This document shows, in pieces, positions 16,351-24,600 of a stretch of DNA of 64,000 nt. Positions within the stretch are counted from its first letter, which is position 1; every line of letters starts with the position of its first letter. Both the position numbers and the translations under genes were made by a program. The notes beneath the pieces were generated by a model. The model was given only the letters and a program-made list of their open reading frames with translations, was not told the origin of the DNA and made no database searches. The stretch spans positions 4,526,001-4,590,000 of the forward strand of contig NZ_OZ245754.1 in NCBI RefSeq assembly GCF_965227365.1, written 5' to 3'. The stretch is from Hwanghaeella sp965227365 (GTDB lineage: Bacteria; Pseudomonadota; Alphaproteobacteria; UBA8366; Aestuariispiraceae).

Positions 16351-16941
16351 CTAGGCCAGATCCCCGGCGAGCGCCGCGCGGGTCGTTTCCGGCATGATCG
16401 TCATATGGGCGTATTCCGGGTGGGTGAAACCGATGATGACCTGTACGCCTTCGGTCTTGAACGCGTCGGCCTGATCGTCGGTCATCGGGAAATGAATGAA
16501 CTGGACACTGCTCGCCTTGCCGGCGGCGTTGGTCCGGTCGACATCCTCTTCCGGCTGGCCCTTCACTTCGAACTCGGCGAATTTCAGGAACATGGTTTCT
16601 TCCACGCCGCCCAGCCGGCCAAGGAAATTGGCGCGGCGGATCGGATCGTCGATTTCGAACATCACCGTCGCGACCAGTTCGCGGCCCTTCGGGATCAGCG
16701 GGTTGTAGGCCGCCAGTTCGTCGGCCAGCTGTTCGTCACCGCCCTTTTCGATATAGAGCATCTCATGCACCTGATGGAGCATGGTTTCATAGTTCTCGAA
16801 ATAGGCCGTCGCGACCGGGCCGATATCCATCCGGCGCGCCTTCTTGATCGGCATCATCGCGGTCCGGCGCTGCTTCCGGACCTTCGTATACTCATCAATC
16901 GGCATAATGTCGGCAGCGGTAATTTCCGTCTTGATCGGCAT
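16351..16941 (-). CDS. DUF3501 family protein
   Basis: 196-aa soluble protein of unknown function. Recognised by MPIDEYTKVRKQRRTAMMPI, YFENYETMLHQVHEMLYIE and ELVATVMFEIDDPIRR. It has no cysteines in the visible pattern and no metal motif beyond scattered His. The ATG at 16941 has GGAG 9 nt upstream; an ATG at 16950 is also possible. It is the third gene of a rubrerythrin / Fe-S oxidoreductase / DUF3501 operon. DUF3501 genes are repeatedly found with these partners, which points to a shared oxidative-stress or redox role, but the biochemical job is not established. Confidence 0.88.
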   Translation of the reverse strand: MPIKTEITAADIMPIDEYTKVRKQRRTAMMPIKKARRMDIGPVATAYFENYETMLHQVHEMLYIEKGGDEQLADELAAYNPLIPKGRELVATVMFEIDDPIRRANFLGRLGGVEETMFLKFAEFEVKGQPEEDVDRTNAAGKASSVQFIHFPMTDDQADAFKTEGVQVIIGFTHPEYAHMTIMPETTRAALAGDLA

Positions 16942-16970
16942 CGCTATCATCTCCAAACCTCACGCATCCT

Positions 16971-18332
16971 TTAAAAATTCAGTCCATAGGCGCGGGCGAA
17001 CAGCACGACGGGATGCGGCACCGTTTCCGGAAGCGGCTTGTCGCTGCCAGTCGCCTCCATACCTTGGGCGATATGCAGGCCGGCCAGCGGGCATTCGCTG
17101 GCGACGTATTTCGCCTGGCCCTTGTTCAACGCCTGCCGGAAGACCGGTTTGCCGACCTTCATGCCCACCTCGAAGAACTCCTTCTTGACGCCCCAGGCAC
17201 CGCCGTGGCCGGAACAGCGCTCCACCACATGCAGCTTCGTATCGGGCACCAATTTCATCAGTTCGGCTGCCTTCTGCCCCATATTCTGCGCCCGCGCATG
17301 GCAGGCGATATGGACCGAGACGTCGCCGTCGAGCGGCTTCAACCCATCGGCCAGACCTTCCTTTTTGGCGATATCGACGATGTATTCGCTGATATCGAAA
17401 GTCGACCCGCTGAGCAGTTCTACGTCCGCATCGCCGGGCGAGATCAACGGCCACTCGAATTTCAGCATCAGCGTGCAGCTCGGCACCAGGGAGATCACGT
17501 GATAGCCTTTTTCGATATAGGGCTTCAGCGTCTTGGCGACGTTCTTCGCCTTGGTCTCGACGCGGGCGAGATCGCCCTGTTCCAACTGCGGCATGCCGCA
17601 GCATTCCGGATAAACGACCTCTACCTCGACACCGTTATGGGCCAGGATCGCCAATGCGGCGGTGCCGATTTCCGGGTTGTTGTAATTGCCGTAGCAGGTT
17701 GCGTAGATCACCGCCTTCCGGCCAAGCGCCGGCGCGGCGGTATTGACCGCGGGCGCTTCCGTCTCGGCACGCTTTTCGAAGGTCTTGCCGGCAAATTTCG
17801 GCAGGGCGGCATCCTTGTGGACGCCACCGATGCTTTCCATCAATCCGCGGGTCAATCCGTTATGCCGGTCGGTCGCCCAATTGGCGATGCCGGACAGGCT
17901 TGAGCCCAGCTTGCCGTTGCGATCGGTTTCGTTGAGCTGCGCATCCATGCCCTTGCCGATCAACCCCTTCTTCCGTTCCACGGCGCGGTAACGCAGCATC
18001 AGGTGGGGGAAGTCCAGGTTGAATTCGTGCGGCGGCACGTACGGGCATTTCGTCATGAAGCACATGTCGCAGAGCGTGCAGGCATCCACGACCGGCTTGA
18101 AATCCTTGGAATCCACGGTGTCGAGTTCACCGCTTTCCGAATCGTCGATCAAATCGAAGAGGCGCGGGAAACTGTCGCACAAATTGAAGCAGCGCCGACA
18201 TCCGTGGCAGATGTCGAAAATCCGTCGAAGCTCATCATCCAGCTTCGCTTCGTCATAGAAATCGGGGTTGTTCCAATCGATGGGATGCCGTGTCGGGGCA
18301 TCCAGACTGCCTTCCCGGCTGCCTTCAGTCAT
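16971..18332 (-). CDS. Fe-S oxidoreductase, GlpC/heterodisulfide reductase subunit-like
   Basis: 453-aa cytoplasmic or membrane-peripheral electron-transfer protein. Two [4Fe-4S] motifs lie near the N-terminus: C42, C45, C48, C52 (CHGCRRCFNLC) and C85, C88, C91, C96 (CTLCDMCFMTKC). Two CCG-type domains follow. The first is intact (PECCGMPQLEQGDL); in the second the expected CCG is CSG (ERCSGHGGAWG). The domain plan is that of GlpC, glycolate oxidase GlcF and HdrD-like proteins, but no flavin partner lies nearby. Its neighbours are rubrerythrin upstream (134-bp gap with a hairpin) and DUF3501 29 bp downstream. It may pass electrons to the diiron protein; inference only. Confidence 0.9.
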   Translation of the reverse strand: MTEGSREGSLDAPTRHPIDWNNPDFYDEAKLDDELRRIFDICHGCRRCFNLCDSFPRLFDLIDDSESGELDTVDSKDFKPVVDACTLCDMCFMTKCPYVPPHEFNLDFPHLMLRYRAVERKKGLIGKGMDAQLNETDRNGKLGSSLSGIANWATDRHNGLTRGLMESIGGVHKDAALPKFAGKTFEKRAETEAPAVNTAAPALGRKAVIYATCYGNYNNPEIGTAALAILAHNGVEVEVVYPECCGMPQLEQGDLARVETKAKNVAKTLKPYIEKGYHVISLVPSCTLMLKFEWPLISPGDADVELLSGSTFDISEYIVDIAKKEGLADGLKPLDGDVSVHIACHARAQNMGQKAAELMKLVPDTKLHVVERCSGHGGAWGVKKEFFEVGMKVGKPVFRQALNKGQAKYVASECPLAGLHIAQGMEATGSDKPLPETVPHPVVLFARAYGLNF

Positions 18333-18424
18333 AGCGCACGCCTCATATCTTTAATCGTTATTAGAGACCGTGCCCGTCCGCCGCCCCGTCGCGTGGGTGC
18401 GAACGGTCACTGAACGGAAGATGT

Positions 18425-18450
18425 CCGGCGGCACCGTCCCGCGCCGCCGG
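18425..18450. repeat. intercistronic hairpin between rubrerythrin and Fe-S genes
   Basis: Perfect 8-bp GC-rich arms CCGGCGGC (18425-18432) and GCCGCCGG (18443-18450) with a 10-nt loop. No T-tract follows in the minus direction. It could protect the 3' end of the rubrerythrin message or set the ratio of upstream to downstream expression. The 134-bp gap also has an AT-rich stretch near 18340-18365 that might hold a second promoter. Confidence 0.5.
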
Positions 18451-18466
18451 CCACCTGCTGAATGTA

Positions 18467-18886
18467 TTAGCCTTCCAGGGAATCCAGGGCTTTCTGGAAA
18501 CGGCCGGCATGGCTCTTTTCCGCTTTCGCAAGCGTTTCGAACCAATCGGCGATTTCGTCGAAGCCTTCTTCCCGCGCCGTGCGCGCCATGCCCGGATACA
18601 TATCCGTATATTCATGGGTTTCGCCGGCGATGGCCGCTTTCAGGTTGTCGGAGGTGCCACCGATCGGCTCACCGGTCGCCGGATCACCGACTTCTTCGAG
18701 AAACTCGAGGTGACCGTGCGCATGGCCGGTTTCACCTTCCGCGGTGGAACGGAAGACCGTAGCAACGTCGTTGTAGCCTTCGATATCGGCCTTCTGAGCG
18801 AAATAGAGGTAACGGCGGTTCGCCTGGCTTTCGCCGGAGAACGCTTCTTTGAGATTGTTTTCGGTTTTACTGCCTTGGAGCGACAT
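18467..18886 (-). CDS. rubrerythrin-type diiron protein lacking the rubredoxin domain
   Basis: 139-aa four-helix ferritin-like protein, expected to reduce hydrogen peroxide at a diiron site. Ligand positions: E19 (SGESQANRRY), the E52xxH55 pair (EGETGHAH), E89 and E92 (GETHEY), and E123xxH126 (AEKSHAGRF). The usual C-terminal rubredoxin domain with its two CxxC pairs is missing, so an outside electron donor is required. The Fe-S protein of the same operon is an obvious candidate (inference). Start at 18886 is fixed by AGGAGG a few bases upstream; a longer open frame to 19021 shows no family similarity. Confidence 0.93.
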   Translation of the reverse strand: MSLQGSKTENNLKEAFSGESQANRRYLYFAQKADIEGYNDVATVFRSTAEGETGHAHGHLEFLEEVGDPATGEPIGGTSDNLKAAIAGETHEYTDMYPGMARTAREEGFDEIADWFETLAKAEKSHAGRFQKALDSLEG

Positions 18887-19033
18887 GGAACCCTCCTTGA
18901 TTTTCTCCCGGTTGCTCCGGAGGCGGACCGTACGCCCGCCAATCCGGACAAGCACCAACCCCGGGCTGTCAGTCTGGCCCGGGATCATTGGTGGCCTACA
19001 ATATGGGCCCGAGGATTCCATGAGTCAAATAAT

Positions 19034-19060
19034 TTAGAAACATTCCAAGAATGTTTCTAA
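19034..19060. promoter_or_regulatory. 27-bp inverted repeat, probable repressor site upstream of rubrerythrin
   Basis: Perfect 12-bp arms TTAGAAACATTC (19034-19045) and GAATGTTTCTAA (19049-19060) around a CAA spacer. The TTAGAA/TTCTAA ends recall iron-control elements bound by Irr, although their spacing here is wider than the usual form. It sits in the rubrerythrin upstream region, 4-5 bp inside an FNR-type box, and next to the irr-like gene. Irr, PerR or another Fur-family protein is a plausible binder. Confidence 0.65.
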
Positions 19061-19065
19061 GAATT

Positions 19066-19079
19066 TTGATCTAGATCAA
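19066..19079. promoter_or_regulatory. FNR/FixK-type box upstream of rubrerythrin
   Basis: TTGATCTAGATCAA is a perfect match to the TTGAT-N4-ATCAA consensus of FNR, FnrL and FixK. It lies between the irr-like stop and the rubrerythrin start. If it is a class II activator site, transcription would begin near 19031, placing the adjacent inverted repeat over the -10 region. That arrangement would give low-oxygen activation with metal- or peroxide-dependent repression. Confidence 0.75.
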
Positions 19080-19097
19080 TTTTTTAGTCGGAAATTA

Positions 19098-19511
19098 TCA
19101 GTCGCTATCCGACAGACGGACCACGACATCAACCCGGTCCACCTTCTTACCGTTCGGCGGAGAAGGCAGGCTCGACACTGTTACGTGACTGGCCGGGATA
19201 TCGATCAACTCACCATTATCCGCGTCGTAGAAATGGTGGTGGTTGTCGATGTTGGTGTCGAAATAGGACCGGCCCGGCTCGACCACAACCTCTCTCAGAA
19301 GGCCTGCTTCCTTGAACTGATGCAGTGTATTGTAGACCGTCGCAAGTGACACTTTTGCATCCGCGGATTTCGACAATGCATAAAGATGTTCGGCGGTGAC
19401 GTGCTGGTCGCCCGCATCGAACAGCAACCGCGCCAAGGCCAAGCGCTGGCGCGTCGGGCGCAGCCCGGCGTTTCGCAGTTTATCGAGGACTTTTCCGTAA
19501 GGCCTATCCAT
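19098..19511 (-). CDS. irr: Fur-family regulator, Irr-like
   Basis: 137-aa winged-helix regulator: LRPTRQRLALARLLF and VSLATVYNTLHQFKEAGLL form the Fur DNA-binding domain. The dimerisation half contains NHHHFYD, the HxH-type haem or metal region of Irr proteins. There are no cysteines at all, so the structural zinc site of Fur/PerR and the CP haem motif of Bradyrhizobium Irr are both absent, as in other haem-regulatory-motif-free Irr proteins. Irr represses or activates iron and haem genes under iron limitation and is degraded or inactivated with haem. The rubrerythrin operon lies directly downstream with its own operators. Confidence 0.85.
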   Translation of the reverse strand: MDRPYGKVLDKLRNAGLRPTRQRLALARLLFDAGDQHVTAEHLYALSKSADAKVSLATVYNTLHQFKEAGLLREVVVEPGRSYFDTNIDNHHHFYDADNGELIDIPASHVTVSSLPSPPNGKKVDRVDVVVRLSDSD

Positions 19512-19809
19512 GACACACCTTTCAATGACTTTCGGGACCGAGGCCGCCGTAAACGGTTGCCGCCATCCTTATCGACCGAATCCTATCACGCTTTATCGGC
19601 GACCTTGAAATCCAAGGCCATGATCCGGAAATGGATCTGAACCGCCGTTCACGAATAGGCACGTTTATAGCTTTGCACCAGTAAAATAGCGTTTAGTTTT
19701 TAATATTTCAAATGTGCATTTAGTTTGGTATCCCCGCATTCCCCGTCTCGACCTCGTGCGTGGCGAAATTCGGCGCTGTTCGTTCGGGCGATTCTGATAC
19801 ACCTAGCCC

Positions 19810-21873
19810 ATGGCTCAAACCGGCAAGACAAAAACCCGCGCAGGTAAAAAATCCGGCGCATCGAAGAAACCCGCCAAATCACGCGTGGGGCGCGGCTCCG
19901 CGCGTGATACCGGTCGGAAAAACGGCGCCGCCCGGACAAGAGCGGACGCGGCGGAAAGCCCCCGCCGACGCGGATCCCTGGTCTGGCGCATCACAAAGGC
20001 CCTGATCAGCCTGAGTATCTGGGGCGTCGTCGCCCTGACGGCCGTACTGGCCTATTACGGCTGGACGCTGCCGGATGTCACGGATATCGAAAAAGCCACA
20101 CTGCGCGAGGCGGGATTCGCCGTGATCGACGCCGAGGGCGGCCTGGTCGCCCGGACCGGCAAGATCCACGGCGATCACGTCACCCTGGCCGATCTGCCGC
20201 CCTATCTGCCGAACGCGCTGATCGCCATCGAGGACCGCCGTTTCCGCGACCATCCCGGCATCGACGTCGTCGGCCTTGCGCGCGCGGCCTGGACCAATCT
20301 GCTGGCCGGCGGCGTGCGCCAGGGCGGCAGCACGCTGACCCAGCAATTGGCCAAGAACCTGTTCCTGTCGCCGGACCGAACCTTGCGGCGAAAGATACAG
20401 GAAGTGCTGCTGGCCTTCTGGTTGGAATCCAATCTGAGCAAGGATCAGATCCTGGAAATCTACCTCAACCGTGTCTATCTGGGCGCGGGCGCCTATGGGG
20501 TCGATGCCGCCGCGCGGACTTTCTTCGGCAAGCCCGCCGGCGACGTCACGCTGTTCCAGGCCGCGGTCCTGGCCGGGCTGCCCAAGGCCCCCAGCCGGTA
20601 CAATCCGGTCGCCGATCCGGAACAGGCCGCGGAACGCGCCGCCATCGTGCTCAACGCCATGGCCGATAGCGGCATGCTGACCCAGGCCGAGGCGGATGCC
20701 GCGAAACGGCCGACCGTGCCGGTCGTGCGCGCGGATACCCGCGGGCGTTACGGCCGGTACTTCGCCGATTGGGCCGTCGGCCGGGCCGCCGATATCGCGG
20801 GCGGTGCGAATCGCGACCTGATCATCACCACGACGCTGGAGCCGGACCTGCAGCATCTGGCCGAAAAGACCATCGCCGATCACCTGCCCGCCATTCTTGA
20901 GGCCGGCGCTTCGCAAACCGCCCTGATCGCAATGCGGCCAGACGGTGCCGTCGTCGCCATGGTCGGCGGAACCGATTGGCAGAAGACCCAGTTCAACCGG
21001 GCGGTTCACGCCTATCGCCAGCCCGGATCGACCTTCAAGTTCTTCGCCTATCTGGCCGCCTTGGAGGCCGGCCTGACCCCGGACACGATGATCGATCCCA
21101 GGGCCGGCACGATCGGCGACTGGACACCGCGGGATTTCAGCAAGACGCCCGACGACCCGGTCACCCTGCGCGACGGTTTCGCCAAATCCCTCAACAGGGT
21201 CTCGGTCGCCGTCGGGGAAAGGGCCGGGCGCGCCAAGATCATCGACCTCGCCCATCGCCTTGGCATCACCGCCGACCTCTCCCCCGACCGGTCGCTATCG
21301 CTCGGGGTGCATGGCGTAACGCTGATCGAACTGACCGGCGCGTACGCAACCTTGCCGAATGGCGGCAATGCGGTGCTGCCCTATGGCATCAGCAGAATCG
21401 AGGAACGCGGCGGCGAGACCCTCTATGTCCGGCAGAGGCAGGAAACCGCCAAAGTGCTTGAGACGGGGGTTGCCCGAACCATGCATTCGCTGTTGGCGTC
21501 GGTGATCGAATACGGCACCGGCAGGAACGCCAGGATCGGCCGCACGGCCGGCGGCAAGTCGGGCACGTCGCAGGATTACCGCGATGGATGGTTCGTGGGC
21601 TATACGCCGGATCTGGTCGTCGGGGTGTGGATCGGCAACGATGACGGATCACCGAGCAAGAGGATCACCGGCGGCGGGTTGCCGGCGCGGATGTGGGGCG
21701 CCTTCATGACCGCGGCGACTGCGCACCTGCCCGATTCGCCGATGCCCTTTCCGGAACAGAAACTCTTCGGCGGCTTCTTTAATTTCGGCGGCACGTCATC
21801 GTCGGACGGCGGCACTGCCCCGGAACCGTCGCAACGCATCGAAACCATTCAGGAAAACAGCGGTCGGCGTTGA
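19810..21873 (+). CDS. class A penicillin-binding protein, PBP1A family
   Basis: Bifunctional peptidoglycan glycosyltransferase/transpeptidase. 687 aa: a basic cytoplasmic tail rich in Lys/Arg (1-57), one membrane anchor (about 60-84), then GT51 with the catalytic Glu in AIEDRRFRDHPGID (E141) and QGGSTLTQQLAKNLF. The transpeptidase domain has Ser407 in PGSTFK, the SLN motif (FAKSLNRV), and KSGT at 583-586. The tail after about 650 is Gly/Ser-rich. The 298-bp gap upstream holds the divergent irr promoter region and nothing else I can recognise. Monofunctional or PBP1C-type alternatives are excluded because both catalytic domains are complete. Confidence 0.95.
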   Translation: MAQTGKTKTRAGKKSGASKKPAKSRVGRGSARDTGRKNGAARTRADAAESPRRRGSLVWRITKALISLSIWGVVALTAVLAYYGWTLPDVTDIEKATLREAGFAVIDAEGGLVARTGKIHGDHVTLADLPPYLPNALIAIEDRRFRDHPGIDVVGLARAAWTNLLAGGVRQGGSTLTQQLAKNLFLSPDRTLRRKIQEVLLAFWLESNLSKDQILEIYLNRVYLGAGAYGVDAAARTFFGKPAGDVTLFQAAVLAGLPKAPSRYNPVADPEQAAERAAIVLNAMADSGMLTQAEADAAKRPTVPVVRADTRGRYGRYFADWAVGRAADIAGGANRDLIITTTLEPDLQHLAEKTIADHLPAILEAGASQTALIAMRPDGAVVAMVGGTDWQKTQFNRAVHAYRQPGSTFKFFAYLAALEAGLTPDTMIDPRAGTIGDWTPRDFSKTPDDPVTLRDGFAKSLNRVSVAVGERAGRAKIIDLAHRLGITADLSPDRSLSLGVHGVTLIELTGAYATLPNGGNAVLPYGISRIEERGGETLYVRQRQETAKVLETGVARTMHSLLASVIEYGTGRNARIGRTAGGKSGTSQDYRDGWFVGYTPDLVVGVWIGNDDGSPSKRITGGGLPARMWGAFMTAATAHLPDSPMPFPEQKLFGGFFNFGGTSSSDGGTAPEPSQRIETIQENSGRR

Positions 21874-21932
21874 ACGCCGCGCCCGACCCGTACCGGTTGG
21901 ATATCCCGGGGTTGCCGGAGCCTTCCGCGACG

Positions 21933-22505
21933 CTATTGCGCGGCCCCGGCATCCTCCAGCATCTGGGCGATCCTGCGATCACGGCCATTTCGGGCGAAAT
22001 CCATGACGCTGCGGCCTGAATAATCGCGGATGTCGAAATCCGGACTGGCGCTCAGAATCAATTCGACGATATCCCGGTCCCCTTCGCGAACGGCGACCAG
22101 AAGCGGCGTTTCTCCGCGCCGGTTCTGCAGATTCACATTGGCGCCCAGTGAAATCAGGGTCTCGACCGAGCCGTATCGGCCCTGGATGACCGCCCAATGC
22201 AGCGCCGTATTACCGTCCCGGTCGGTCGCCGCGAGATTGGCGTTGTTCTGGACCAGCAATTCCATCATGTCGGTGTATTCGTCCCGGGCCGCATGCATCA
22301 TCAGGGTCAGCCCGTCATTATCGGCCAGGTTCGGATTCGCGCCCTTCACCAATTCGCTGCGCAAGGCGACGTAATCGCCATCCTTGACCGCCCGCAGCAC
22401 CGGCGCATCGAGCCCGAGGATCGTTTGCGCGTTGGCTCCGCCGGGCACCAATACGCCACAGAGTGCAACGATTGCCAGGATACGTTTAAAAATCGCGAAA
22501 TGCAT
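21933..22505 (-). CDS. exported ankyrin-repeat protein
   Basis: 190-aa protein with a signal peptide (MHFAIFKRILAIVALCGVLV, cleavage near ANA/Q) and four to five ankyrin repeats, for example DNDGLTLMMHAARDEYTDMM, DRDGNTALHWAVIQGRYGSV and NRRGETPLLVAVREGDRDIV. It is a periplasmic protein-binding scaffold of unknown partner; such genes are often found next to catalase or stress genes, but no such neighbour is seen here. It converges with the PBP gene. Confidence 0.88.
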   Translation of the reverse strand: MHFAIFKRILAIVALCGVLVPGGANAQTILGLDAPVLRAVKDGDYVALRSELVKGANPNLADNDGLTLMMHAARDEYTDMMELLVQNNANLAATDRDGNTALHWAVIQGRYGSVETLISLGANVNLQNRRGETPLLVAVREGDRDIVELILSASPDFDIRDYSGRSVMDFARNGRDRRIAQMLEDAGAAQ

Positions 22506-22643
22506 TCAGGGTCCCTCCCCTTGTCCTTCACCTGTGGCGCGATCGCTCCGGCACCCAGGCACGGTCATCTCCCGCCTCGAGATTCAGCAGGGAATCGACC
22601 GGCATTCAACCCGGTATCTGCATGGATACGCCCTCGATATGGG

Positions 22644-23393
22644 TCAGCGGACGAAAGGCCGCAACCATTCGACGGCCCGTTCTACATCCGGGACGCTGTC
22701 TCCCGGTGGGGCCGGCGGCCTCTCGACCATCACGACAGGTATGCCCAACCGGCGCGCCGCCGCCAGCTTCGCCGCCGCCGCGGGCCCGCCGCTGTTCTTG
22801 GTCACAAGGATATCGATGCCAAGTTCACGCATCAGATCCAATTCGTCGTCCAGCGAAAACGGCCCACGGCCCTCGATGACGGTGCAGTTCTCAGGCAAGG
22901 CGTCGGGCGCGGGCGGTTCGATCATGCGCGCCCAGAGCAAAACGTCGGAGAGGCCCTTGAAGGGCGCCAGTTCCGTCGACCCTATGGTCAGAAAGGCGCG
23001 CGCCCCCAGACCGGGCAACATACCCGCGGCGGCGGCGAGGTCGGGCACCGCATGCCAGTCGTCGCCGGGCCCCGGCGTCCAGGCCGGCCGGTCGAGCCGC
23101 AAGCGCGGCACCGCGGCCGCATCACAGGCCGCGACCGCGTTCGCCGTCATGCGCGCCGCGAAAGGATGGGTCGCATCGATGACCGCTGAAATCTTCTCCG
23201 CGCGCAGATACCGGGTCAGGCCCTCCGGCCCGCCGAAACCGCCGACCCGCATCTCGCCCAACGGTAAGGTCGGCGCCTTGGTCCGCCCGGCGAGCGAGGT
23301 CACCGCGGTCAGCCCATCGCCGAATTCCGCTTTGACTGCCTTGGCCAGGGCGACGGCCTCGCCCGTGCCGCCGAGGATCAGGAGTTTGCGCAT
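22644..23393 (-). CDS. cobK: precorrin-6A (cobalt-precorrin-6A) reductase
   Basis: NAD(P)H-dependent reduction of the corrin macrocycle in cobalamin synthesis. The 249-aa protein begins with LLILGGTGEAVALAKAV, then VIDATHPFAARMTANAVAAC, LRLDRPAW and FLTIGSTELAPF, and ends with ILVTKNSGGPAAAAKL and a proline-rich VERPPAPPGDSV segment, all characteristic of CobK/CbiJ. It starts 3 bp after the cbiD stop, so it is co-transcribed with it. In a cobalt-early pathway it would act as CbiJ. Confidence 0.94.
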   Translation of the reverse strand: MRKLLILGGTGEAVALAKAVKAEFGDGLTAVTSLAGRTKAPTLPLGEMRVGGFGGPEGLTRYLRAEKISAVIDATHPFAARMTANAVAACDAAAVPRLRLDRPAWTPGPGDDWHAVPDLAAAAGMLPGLGARAFLTIGSTELAPFKGLSDVLLWARMIEPPAPDALPENCTVIEGRGPFSLDDELDLMRELGIDILVTKNSGGPAAAAKLAAARRLGIPVVMVERPPAPPGDSVPDVERAVEWLRPFVR

Positions 23394-23396
23394 CGT

Positions 23397-24527
23397 CTAG
23401 TCGCGCCCCGTGAAGGCGAGCTCTTCGCCGTTACGGTCGACCACCAGAACATCCACCTCACCCCCGCCCAACGTCGCCAGGGCGACCGACCGGGCGCGCT
23501 TAGCCACCAGATCCGCTAACGGCAAACCCTGCGCCAGAGCCAGGACCTCGGCTGCCGTGTTCGCCTTTCGGGCCGCGGCGACCAGTTTCCCGCTGCCGCC
23601 CGCCGCGGCAACCAAACCGGCCAGGTCGCTGAAATCCACCTGACTGCGCGAGGAATGCAGGTCGAGCTTTCCCTGGCCCAGCTTCACCAGCTTGGCGAAG
23701 CCGCCCGCGATGGTGACGCGCTGCACCGGATGGGATTTCAAGTATTTCAGCATGCCGCCGGCGAAATCGCCCATGTCGATCAATGCCTGATCGGACAGGT
23801 CGAACTTCCGTTGCACCGCTGCCTCCGACGCATTCCCTGTCGCGCCCGCCACATGGATTAATCCCGTCGCCCGGGCGACGTCGATACCGCGATGGATCGA
23901 GTGGATCCAGGCGCTGCATGAAAACGGCACGACCACACCGGTGGTGCCAAGGATGGAAATGCCGCCCAGGATGCCGAGGCGGGGGTTCCAGGTCTTCTTG
24001 GCGATTTCCTCCCCGCCCGGAACCGAAATCGTGACCACCAGATCGAGCGCCGCATCGAATCTGTCGGCAAGATCCGCCAGATTGTCGCCGATGATCCGCC
24101 GGGGCATCGGGTTGATGGCCGGCTCCCCCGGCGGCAGCGGCAAACCGGGCTTGGTCACCGTGCCGACGCCGGGCCCGGCGCGGAAGGTGATGCCGGACCC
24201 CGGCGCGCCGCGTTCCACCCGGGCCAGGATCGTGGCGCCATGGGTCACGTCCGGGTCGTCGCCCGCATCCTTGATCACGCCGCATTCGGCAGCATCGGGG
24301 GACAGAGACCGCTCGACCGTCTCGAATTCCGGCAATTGTCCCTTCGGCAGACGGATCCCCACCCGGCCCGGAACGGCGCCGGTCAACAGCCCTTCCAAGG
24401 CAGCCTTGGCCGCCGCCGCCGCGCAGGCGCCGGTGGTCCAGCCTTTCCGCAACGGCCCATCGGGTTTTCGGGTCACCACAGCCCCATCGTGATCAGAATC
24501 GCTATCGCACCTTATAGAGACGCGCAC
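23397..24527 (-). CDS. cbiD: cobalt-precorrin-5B C1-methyltransferase
   Basis: SAM-dependent methylation at C1 in the anaerobic (cobalt-early) corrin route; the aerobic counterpart is CobF, not found here. The family signature is clear: LRKGWTTGACAAAAAKAAL near the N-terminus, VTHGATILARVERG, GVGTVTKPGLPLPPGEPAIN, LGILGGISILGTTGVV and TIAGGFAKLVKLGQG. 376 aa from the GTG at 24527. The first 16 residues are not family-like, so a GTG at 24479 or 24476 may be the true start; no good ribosome site distinguishes them. Divergent from cobA. Confidence 0.94.
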   Translation of the reverse strand: MRVSIRCDSDSDHDGAVVTRKPDGPLRKGWTTGACAAAAAKAALEGLLTGAVPGRVGIRLPKGQLPEFETVERSLSPDAAECGVIKDAGDDPDVTHGATILARVERGAPGSGITFRAGPGVGTVTKPGLPLPPGEPAINPMPRRIIGDNLADLADRFDAALDLVVTISVPGGEEIAKKTWNPRLGILGGISILGTTGVVVPFSCSAWIHSIHRGIDVARATGLIHVAGATGNASEAAVQRKFDLSDQALIDMGDFAGGMLKYLKSHPVQRVTIAGGFAKLVKLGQGKLDLHSSRSQVDFSDLAGLVAAAGGSGKLVAAARKANTAAEVLALAQGLPLADLVAKRARSVALATLGGGEVDVLVVDRNGEELAFTGRD

Positions 24528-24600
24528 CGCGCCGCCAAGCGTGCGAAGCGGGTCGCTTTCGGGCTAGGCGAGACCGGGCGCGCCGTCTATGGTCGCCGCC

